64,000 nucleotides of DNA from Piezodorus guildinii (lineage: Eukaryota > Arthropoda > Insecta > Hemiptera > Pentatomidae): contig CM041294.1 of NCBI GenBank assembly GCA_023052935.1, forward strand, positions 37,533,236 to 37,597,235, written 5' to 3'. Below, piece after piece: positions 56,551 through 64,000 of this stretch; position 1 is the first letter of the stretch, and each line of letters opens with the position of its first letter. The translations under genes were made by a program, and so were the position numbers. The notes beneath the pieces are model-generated. The model saw nothing but the letters and a program-made list of their open reading frames with translations, was not told the origin of the DNA and ran no database searches.

Positions 56551-56905
56551 TTATTCGTCATCTTTTTTAGCCGTCGGACTCGCCTTCTTAGTTTTCAGTG
56601 ATATGCCTTTGGTCTTCAGTTGATCTTCTTTGAGGTCCGCGATGGCATCAGTTAAGGACATCTCCGACTTTTCCGATGAGATGGTTGAAGAGTCCTCCTT
56701 GTCGGATGAGGTCGAGTCCGTTGTGGTTTCATTCTTGGCACCGCCAGAGGGGGAGGATTTGGCCTCCGGTTTGGCGTGCTCTTTTTTGACCGATGTCGTG
56801 GTGGTTGCGGATGCCGGGGCTGGAGGTGCTTGTTTCTTCACTTCGTGTGTCCTCAGGAACTTTCTCGATTCCTGTTGCTTCATTTCTTCGGATTTAGTTC
56901 AGTTC
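56551..56905 (-). CDS. Lys/Ser/Thr-rich small protein, single coding exon
   Basis: Encodes 110 residues from ATG at 56881-56883. It is preceded by a 22-base leader and an acceptor (AATTTTTATAG) at 56906, so a 5' non-coding exon likely lies upstream. All three frames across the leader meet a stop near the ATG, which argues that this ATG is the true start. The protein is low-complexity: KKQAPPAPASATTTTSVKK near residue 16, SSPSGGAKNETTTDSTSSDK in the middle, an amphipathic MSLTDAIADLKEDQL near residue 75, and a basic end KTKKASPTAKKDDE. No signal peptide or membrane segment is visible. AATAAA overlaps the stop codon (GAATAAAG). The protein is not recognised; a nuclear or chromatin-type disordered protein is possible. 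Confidence 0.55.
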
Positions 56906-57591
56906 CTATAAAAATTTAAGTTATGTTCAAATTGTTGCACTTAGTCACTTTGTTAACGTAACCATCAAAGGATCTAAGGGCCTCAATCAAAGTAAAGCAC
57001 GAAGAATGTTACTACTTCAGGAATTCAAATCATGGAAGCCAGATGTTCTAGTCTATCGGTATTAGTCTACACCTCGGTCCACCCCAAAGCACGCTCATCC
57101 TAAATAAAAATGTTACCAGAACCTTTAGTAGCACTAGTGGAAACCTTACGGTTGATCACATCACCTTTCTCGTCTTTTATGGCCGTATGCCAAGAAACGG
57201 TTTTATACACGTTTTACACAGGAGAAGACAAGCCCTCCCTCCAACGATTAAGATTGTTAAATCAGAGGCAGATTCATGGAGGAGGGAGAAAATTGAAAAG
57301 AAGGAGGAAATGTTTAGTCACAAAAAGACCGCTATAAAATATTTAAATAATTAATAGTTCTAGAGAAGTAACGCAACATTTAGCATATGTTGCATATGTT
57401 ATGTAAATACCTATTACTTTACTTTACGATTTACTGATACAATAAACCTTTTGGCTTAAAAAAAAAATCCTCTTCCTTAAAACCAACTATCTCCGTCAGC
57501 CAAACAAAAAATAATTAAAATATTCGATTCGATAATTATGCACGAAATCATGAAAGCAAAATAGAAAACGGTTTAGGAGTGGTCATTGAGA
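56906..57591. other. Possible intron and unassigned sequence
   Basis: Upstream of the small Lys/Ser/Thr-rich exon. Around 57110-57220 the minus strand has a short open run of about 37 codons with mixed composition (TVSWHTAIKDEKGDVINRK). It lacks an initiator or a clear acceptor and cannot join the exon downstream in frame. I treat it as undecided. Confidence 0.3.
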
Positions 57592-57603
57592 AGGAAAGGA
57601 ACA

Positions 57604-57681
<78 letters not shown>
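57604..57681. repeat. (CT)n(AT)n compound microsatellite
   Basis: A CT run (57604-57628) passes directly into an AT run. The same compound form, as AT then GA, recurs at 61333-61404 and 61611-61703. Confidence 0.95.
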
Positions 57682-57686
<5 letters not shown>

Positions 57687-57984
57687 ATAACGCGATTTTG
57701 ATTTCCGCTAACTTCTTCTGAACTAGACGGATTTTGATACGGTTTTCACCATAATTTTGGCATAATACCAATTAAGTTTATTTATATGGGAAAATTGAAT
57801 TTTTCATTATCACTGCTTCACTATAAAATAACAAACAAATAAACTTGACCAATAGCACTTTTCTTTACAGTTGACTAAAACTCCTAAACCGATAAACTCT
57901 AAATCAGTCAGAATGAACTATTTTGAACATAAATGAGTCCTCATTCATATTGCACCCGTGCAAGCAGAGGCGGGTCCGCTACTA

Positions 57985-58395
57985 TTGTATAGAATAGAAA
58001 AAAACTTTATTCTAGGACTATGTCCCTTAAGAATAGCAATTATGAACAAAATAATAAATTATAACTGGCCCAAAACGATATATAACAACAATTAAATAAC
58101 ACAAGAATGAAAAAGGAAGAAAGGGCCATAGTGTCATCTCTATTTACAACTTCTAGAAATAAATAAATAAGAATAAACATAAAATGTAACTTTTACATCT
58201 CATTAAAGTAAGTGCATTAGAGTAAATTCACCTTACATAAGTTGGCATAATAAAACTTAGCTTACATCTGACTGAAGAGAAAGGAAGTATTGAAAGAGAA
58301 GGGATTTAAACGACGATAGGAAAGGAGCATGACGGATGTTTGAAGGGAGAGTATTCCATAAGGCAGTGGAACGGGCTAAATAGGAGCAATCATAA
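57985..58395 (-). pseudogene. CR1-like LINE, 3' end
   Basis: At 58393-58257 the minus strand encodes YLARSTALWNTLPSNIRHAP and FLSSFKSLLFQYFLSL, ending in TAA at 58257-58259. This is the conserved C-terminal block (arginine, then LWN-LP) of CR1/L2-clade and related polymerases. The 3' UTR continues to about 57985, ending near TATTCTATACAATAG. It is cut on its 5' side by the next family A copy. Confidence 0.75.
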
Positions 58396-58815
58396 TTAAA
58401 GGTACTTTAGAGGAAGAAAATTTAAAATATTGGCATTTAAGCCAAGTCAAACTATTTCAATCAAATGAAACCTACATGATGTTCAAGCTCATTAAATTAG
58501 AGCCGTTTTTGAGAAAATCATAAAAAGGAGCAAAATGCATGGTATAAAGTAGCTCTTCTGGTAAGCTGATTTTGATGGAAAATATTTTGTAACATCTCGG
58601 GCGTATAGTTGTCTTAAATATTAAATTTCATTTTCATAGGACTTAGTTTACGCGCGGGAGTTACCACACACACACACACACACAAAGACCTTTTTGCGGG
58701 ACTTGGTCATTTGGACTCATGTATTTCCGTTGAAAACCGGAATTCGAAAATTTTCACGATCGCAATACTTTCCCTTACTATATATTTTATAAATAGGTAA
58801 GTGAAAGTAAAAATG
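58396..58815 (-). repeat. Family A copy 14, 5' half only
   Basis: Begins abruptly in the body (TTAAAGGTACTTTAGAGGAA) at the CR1 fragment and ends with a perfect terminus, ATAGGTAAGTGAAAGTAAAA. It includes a (CA)n run at about 58662-58684. Confidence 0.85.
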
Positions 58816-60129
58816 ATCATTGTAAAAATATTAAAGATCACCTGCTTTAATGGCATTGAACAAATTTTGGTTTTGCAAAAAAAACAACTTTAAATTACAT
58901 ATGGAAATTGAGTTTAATAAATAATTTATAATGTATGTGTAAATTGTAATGAAACTGATTGCACTCTGGATAATTACTTATAGATAATTTGATAGTTTTC
59001 CTCTACCACTAACAAACTGTTTATTTTCATGAGATAATTTAATAAAACAACTCATTATCAATAGTTAACAACCCTGGGACGAAGCTAGATCTGATGATGC
59101 CAGCGAATTTCAGGCTAACAAAGGGTTTCATATTTGTAAACATTAAATGTTTCGTTAGCGGCATGGTAACGAGCTAACAAACAAAACCAAACAGGTGTTG
59201 TATTTCCAAGTAATACAATTAATAAATAATTATAAACAAAGAAACATGGGTAAATGAATTTATTAAATAAAGTCTAAAATACATTACGCTCAAAAAGAAC
59301 TGTATACAACCAACATTTTCCTAATTTTAGATCGAATTTAATAAAATATTTGAAACCGTCAATGATCTAATGAGAAGTTACCAACAAACGTTGAAATACT
59401 CGCACATAAAGACACAAGAGTAGCACGGATCACTATTGGAGAACAACTGGTCTTAACAAAGCCTATAATTTAAGACTTTTTTTTTAATTATAGATTCAGA
59501 AAACATATAATAAAAAAAAATTTAATAGTAGTCCAAACAGAATAAAAATATCACATATTGTAGCAGTATTTGAGCACAAATCCAATATCTCAAGCCATGG
59601 AGATATCTACCAACAGCAGTTGGACAAATCGCAAATAATCTAAAATGCTAAAACCTATCCCCGCCCAAGTTGAGAGTAAACAACGACCTTGAATCCGACA
59701 GTCGTAATAAAAATTGATAAATAAATAAAAATATTTAAGATAAATTAAAGTAAAAATATTAATTTGACTGTTGTATTATTTGAAAACGTAACTAATAATC
59801 AAATTGCATACCTTTCAAATATTGTTAGTTGATTGTGATTTCTAATTCATGCTTGAGATGTATACATTGGAATTTAATATTTAATACATGTGGTCAAAGT
59901 TTCATATGATATTCGAATGATAAAATAAAAATTATATATAATTATAACGGATACTAAATGCGTAAAGAAATAGTATTTACATATATAGCTATTATTATCT
60001 TTAGTAGTAACTAACCCTCAAGTTAAAGGTGGCAGGTGAATTTGTTTATAATAATTATTATTGAAAATAAATAAAAATGACTTATTCTTACATAACCCAT
60101 CAGCAAAAACCTAGTAGGTTTTTATATAC
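58816..60129. other. A+T-rich unassigned region
   Basis: No gene or repeat that I can support. Confidence 0.45.
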
Positions 60130-60632
60130 TTATACTTTTGAAGAAAAGTAGAACATAATAGCTTATTGAATGGGAACTTTTTGTTTTATGATTTTGCCGA
60201 TAAAACATTTTTAGGGTACTCTGAGTTCAAATGACCAAAAATGTTTGTAATTGTGTGTTTAAGCCTAACTTAGAAACAAGAAGTCTACCGACACTGAAAT
60301 ATCATGATTAAAACAGTTAAAAGCCCGAGTTCTTACAGCTACTATTTCACCAAAATCGACAAACTAGAAATTGACTTGATACATTTGGTTTTGAACTTGT
60401 TTATTATATTGATTAATAACTAAGGTTTCATTGGATTAGGTTATATTTTAATCTAACAGTGCCTGATTGCCAAATTTTGAAAATTTCTTTCTCTAAACTA
60501 CCTTTAATTTTGTAATAGCCATTTCTCATTCTTAGAATTGTTAAGGGATATAACTTTAATAATCGATCTATGGAGAAAACCACAGAAATATTTTTCTAGC
60601 TTATTTTTTTTTCTATTATAAAAATAATACTA

Positions 60633-61055
60633 TTGGGTTGTGTCACATGAAATGTCCGTTTTCAAGGTAAAGGATTTTTATTAAAAATACGATATGAAAA
60701 CAAGATAATTTCATTCGAAGTATTTACCTTCTTTTTCTACACATTTTTCCCAACGTGACAACATTTTTTTTATCCCCGAACTGAAAAACTCTGAGCTTTG
60801 AAGTGAAACAAAATCTGAAAACGCACTTTTCACTTGATCATCATTTTCAAAAAGTTTCCTTTTGACGAAGTTGTCTAAATTTCTGGACAGGTGGTAATCT
60901 GTTGGTGACAAGTCGGGAGAATAGGGTGGGTGCGGAAGAACTTCATAGCCCAGTTCTTTCAACTTTTGAATGGTATGTTTAGAAACATGGGGTATTGCTG
61001 TATTGTATGTATTTCAGAAACTATAAAAATGGACATTTCATGTGAAACAACGCAA
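60633..61055 (-). mobile_element. Second mariner, heavily deleted (423 bp)
   Basis: Inverted ends (TTGGGTTGTGTCACATGAAA at the left; the right reads TTGCGTTGTTTCACATGAAA on the minus strand) share the motif CACATGAAATGTCC, and TA lies on both sides (60631-60632 and 61056-61057). It belongs to a different mariner lineage from the one at 53488. Only the 3' part of the transposase gene is left. Confidence 0.93.
60711..61006 (-). pseudogene. Second mariner transposase, C-terminal remnant
   Basis: The open frame 60962-60711 has KELGYEVLPHPPYSPDLSPTD and ends KCVEKEGKYFE. Upstream codons to about 61006 read NTAIPHVSKHTIQKL, aligning with the DNARPH motif of active mariners, so the second catalytic Asp has changed to Asn and the neighbouring Arg to Ile. 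The third Asp survives. The N-terminal DNA-binding half is absent. Confidence 0.85.
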
Positions 61056-61298
61056 TATATATGTATAATAAACAGTTAAAAAATTCAATATTGAGATAAA
61101 ATATTACTTGACATACAAAGTGGTAGAAATTTATGCAATGTGCCTCAAAGCGCATAAAACTAAGTCATTGCTTTCATTAGTAATTTCTGTTTTTATAATG
61201 TTTAATCCAAAATAAACGTTTCCATCTAAGTAATATAATTGTTAAATTACTACTAGATGGCACAACAGACGATGTCCGGTCTTAACAAAATTTCACAC

Positions 61299-61329
61299 GT
61301 GATGCGATGACCAAGGGAAAAGGGGTTCA

Positions 61330-61408
<79 letters not shown>

Positions 61409-61610
61409 AATATAGAGGATAGGTAGAGATTATAATAACCTTAGAAAATTAAAAAAAAAAATCTTATATTACGAAAGTAACTTTACCCCTTTTTTCTTCC
61501 AGTAGATCTTTTTCATGACTGTTATCAACTCAACAAAAACATAATTAGTGAAATCGGTCAAGCCGTTCACGAGTAATGCGATCACCAAGGAAAAAGAGGG
61601 ATTATTTATA

Positions 61611-61707
<97 letters not shown>

Positions 61708-61895
61708 CATATAGGTAGATAGATACATAAACAGATAGATAGATAGATAGAATAATTAGTATTACTTAGAAAATATTAAAAAACCTAACTACCAAAGTAA
61801 CTTTTCTCTTTTTTTCTTTCCTTCTCATGACTGTTAGAAACACAACAAAAGAATTAGATGCGATCACCAAGGGTAAAGAGGATTTTTATATATAT
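61299..61895. repeat. Tandem units of about 280 bp, each with (TA)n(GA)n
   Basis: The landmark GATGCGATGACCAAGGG recurs as TAATGCGATCACCAAGG and GATGCGATCACCAAGGG at about 61299, 61575 and 61858. Each of the first two is followed by a TA run and then a GA run (61333-61404, 61611-61703) and by collinear sequence with CATGACTGTTA and CACAACAAAA. The array has two full units and the start of a third. Confidence 0.85.
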
Positions 61896-63069
61896 TTATT
61901 TCATATTGTGATGATGACTGAAAGGCAAATTACTCTAGTAATTTGCAGGAATTTGAAAGGATTCAGACATTTTGAATCCTCCCATTGAAATGGTAACAAT
62001 AATATTTGTTTATCTTGGGATCTATCAGGGAAAATCATAATAGTAACTCAGACAAGGCATAGTTCACTTATCACTAGATTCGATTCGACCTACGCGGAAT
62101 ACTTATTTATTATCTTGTCAGCCGTGTGTCGACTCTGGGACATACAAATCCTCGTTCAAGACAGTGAAGTGAGGCAAGAATCTGGAAGCTCATCTCAATC
62201 TCCTCTTTAACAGTCATCGTGAATGGGTACTGCTAACCACACCCAAGAACACCAAGACACCATTTTTTTTTTTTTCACTAAGTTAATTCTTGAATTATAA
62301 AACAGCAGTTACTTTTCACATTCACTGTTGGATTATTGATTTTTATTATTGCCAATAATTTAATATTAATTAAATTATACCAATTGTTCTCAGGAAAATG
62401 ATAAAAAGAAAAAATGAAATTTTCCAAAATATATTCTAAAACTTACTTTGGAGCTTCTCAACGATTCAAGTAAATCATACAGTATAAATTTAAATTAAAA
62501 TTAATTAGGATAGTCTAACTAAAAAAAAAAAAAAAGAAATTGATAAAGTTAGCATTTTCTTCACGCAATTGATCTTTCATTAGGCATCAATCATATCAGA
62601 AACTATGAAAGTCATGAATGAACATAGGTTTATAGATATTGATAGTAACAACCAGATATTTTCCTTACCATAGCTAATTATATTAGTTTATGTGCAATAC
62701 GCTTTTCCTTATACCTTTAACAAATTTATTTTTTAAGTCGATCTTTCATTTAAATCCAGCTTTATCTTAATTATATTGTATTACAATTAGATATTTTCTC
62801 ACATTGTAAACAATTTTAATTATAAAATTCTAACTGAACATGATAGATGAACTTTGGTTGTGAGGATAATTTAGTTTTATTACTTTCAACAATCAATCAG
62901 TAAAAAAACAAGACAATTACTGATATAATATTATTATTGCAGTTTGGTTAATAACAACAAAATTACCTCCCTCAAAATGAAAGGTCTAATGTTTCAAAAT
63001 GCGTTTCTCCTAATCAATAGATAAATAAATACCAAAAAAAGTATAAAGTTTCTGCTTTTAGTGCTGTTT
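61896..63069. other. A+T-rich unassigned region
   Basis: Homopolymer runs (poly-T near 62262-62274, poly-A near 62521-62535) and no supportable gene. Confidence 0.45.
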
Positions 63070-63296
63070 GATAGAGAATTAAATTTCCTACAAAATGAAA
63101 AAAAAACACATTGTAATTCGTTCAGAACTAGCAGAGATATAGCGTTTTGAAATAAGCAGTGGTGATTTGCCTTTTTTTTTTTTTTTAATTATTTATTGCT
63201 TCTCGTATTACTTAATTGCCTATCAACAGCTGTATAAACAGTAATACTCTAATATTGTTTTTTGGAAATAATAAACCATTGTGTAATAATTTGCAG
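63070..63296 (+). repeat. Family D dispersed repeat, copy 2
   Basis: Collinear with 5402-5633, from GATAGAGAATTAAATT to GTGTAATAATTTGCAG, with a poly-T insertion in the middle. Same strand as copy 1. Confidence 0.7.
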
Positions 63297-63574
63297 CGTT
63301 TTTTTCCTACTTGTTACATCATTCTCATTTAATTGTTAGTATAGTCAATTTTATTTGAATCCAATTATATTTAAGTTTATCGTTTATATTCAATATTTTA
63401 CCTTGAGTGTGTATTGCGATTCGAAGGTTTATAAGTAAAATAGATACTTACTGATGCTGCATAATTACTGATACTTCGCCATAAAAACTTTTTGTAATTT
63501 TTAATACTATAAAACTTGCCGAATATGATTCCTTTGAAGAGACAAAATTAAAAAAATATATATATCAATACAAT

Positions 63575-63584
63575 TTTATTTATT
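63575..63584 (-). terminator. Poly(A) signal of the Gly/Gln-rich gene
   Basis: Two overlapping AATAAA hexamers on the minus strand about 20-30 bases past the stop codon at 63603, implying a very short 3' UTR. Confidence 0.5.
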
Positions 63585-63602
63585 TTTTTATACTGATAAG
63601 TT

Positions 63603-64000
63603 TCATGGAGCAATGTTCACAATGGAAGCGCTTGGATCCGCCTTACTTTCCAGGTCATCGTATTCTTCATTATAGAGTTTTCCTCGAGGTTTCCTCCCTT
63701 CTTTTCCAGTAGCTTTCTTTCCTTGTCCAGAAGATGGCCCTCCTTGTCCAGAAGGTGGACCTCCTTGTCCAGAAGGTGGACCTCCTTGTCCAGAAGGTGG
63801 ACCTCCTTGTCCAGAAGGTTGACCTCCTAGCCCAGAAGGTTGACCTCCTTGTCCAGAAGGTTGACCTCCTTGTCCAGACGTTTGACCTCCTTGTCCAGAG
63901 GGTTGACCTCCTTGTCCAGAAGACTGACCTCCATGTCCAGAAGTTTGACCTCTTTGTCCAGAAGATTGACCTCCTTGTCCAGAAGGTTGACCTCCTTGTC
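63603..64000 (-). CDS. Gly/Gln/Ser heptad-repeat protein, C-terminal part (runs off the window)
   Basis: The minus strand is open from 64000 to the stop TGA at 63603-63605. It encodes about 13 copies of a 21-bp, seven-residue unit of the form GQGGxxS. The unit is GQGGPPS in the copies nearest the C-terminus and GQGGQPS, QTS or QSS farther in. A 38-residue non-repetitive tail follows: a Lys/Arg-rich part (KKATGKEGRKPRGK), then LYNEEYDDLESKADPSAS and a hydrophobic end IVNIAP. Gly-rich heptads of this type are known in silk-like, egg-shell, cuticle and mucin-like structural proteins. Which applies here cannot be told. The start and any signal peptide lie beyond the window. Confidence 0.75.
   Translation of the reverse strand, partial: QGGQPSGQGGQSSGQRGQTSGHGGQSSGQGGQPSGQGGQTSGQGGQPSGQGGQPSGLGGQPSGQGGPPSGQGGPPSGQGGPPSGQGGPSSGQGKKATGKEGRKPRGKLYNEEYDDLESKADPSASIVNIAP

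Larger units (their letters stand above)
60130..61085 (+). repeat. Family A copy 15, diverged, split by a mariner
   Basis: Strongly diverged but collinear: TTTTTAGGGTACTCTGAGTT, CAAATGACCAAAAATG, AAAGCCCGAGTTCTTACAGC, then CTCTAAACTACCTTTAATTT. The body resumes after the mariner as ATATATGTATAATAAACAG. It appears to be the oldest copy here. Confidence 0.65.

Noticed and set aside
57110..57337. 75-codon plus frame and a 37-codon minus run of mixed composition
   Set aside because: Neither has usable splice signals and a start, and the minus run cannot join the 56.9-kb exon in frame. Possible but not supportable.

Overview
This is an A+T-rich, gene-poor stretch of animal nuclear DNA. An arthropod, probably an insect, fits best, because of the jockey-type LINE with a zinc-knuckle ORF1, D34D mariners, RTE- and CR1-like fragments, tRNA-headed SINEs and very sparse spliced exons. 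Nothing in the sequence fixes the species. There are no bacterial operons, rRNA or tRNA genes, or CRISPR arrays. Most open frames of 60-90 codons are chance products of A+T-rich DNA or shadows on the opposite strand.

Host-gene candidates are few and all lie on the minus strand: a Pro-rich terminal exon with an acidic tail (39468-40158), a short Lys/Ser/Thr-rich exon (56551-56905), and the 3' end of a Gly/Gln/Ser repeat protein that runs off the right edge (63603-64000). A fourth possible coding segment (14545-15922, plus strand) reads open only if an RTE insertion is removed.

The rest is layered mobile DNA. The best-preserved element is a 4.6-kb jockey LINE (about 22343-26915, minus) with two intact ORFs. 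It sits inside an older plus-strand jockey relic and is flanked by a 9-bp target duplication. Other LINE pieces are a 5'-truncated RTE with a 12-bp duplication (14724-15813), RTE debris (29947-31320), an I-like 3' end (37615-38460), two more jockey fragments (42859-43560 and 51357-51811) and a CR1-like 3' end (57985-58395). Two internally deleted mariners lie at 53488-54385 and 60633-61055. A 213-bp foldback insertion at 54491-54703 looks like a Penelope-like terminal unit with a hammerhead-like core. tRNA-derived SINEs occur in two families, S1 and S2.

The commonest component is a non-coding repeat of about 0.9 kb, called family A here, with at least 14 full or partial copies on both strands. 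Its ends are short inverted repeats that match the splice-donor consensus. Other elements repeatedly land inside it: both mariners and the foldback element.

From 44173 to about 51349 there is a tandem satellite with a monomer of about 385 bp. Its right half is nearly identical from unit to unit. Its left half shows a smooth, deletion-only shortening of monomers (down to 283 bp) that looks like an assembly consensus artefact. Long A+T-rich stretches between these landmarks hold microsatellites, homopolymers and unassigned sequence.
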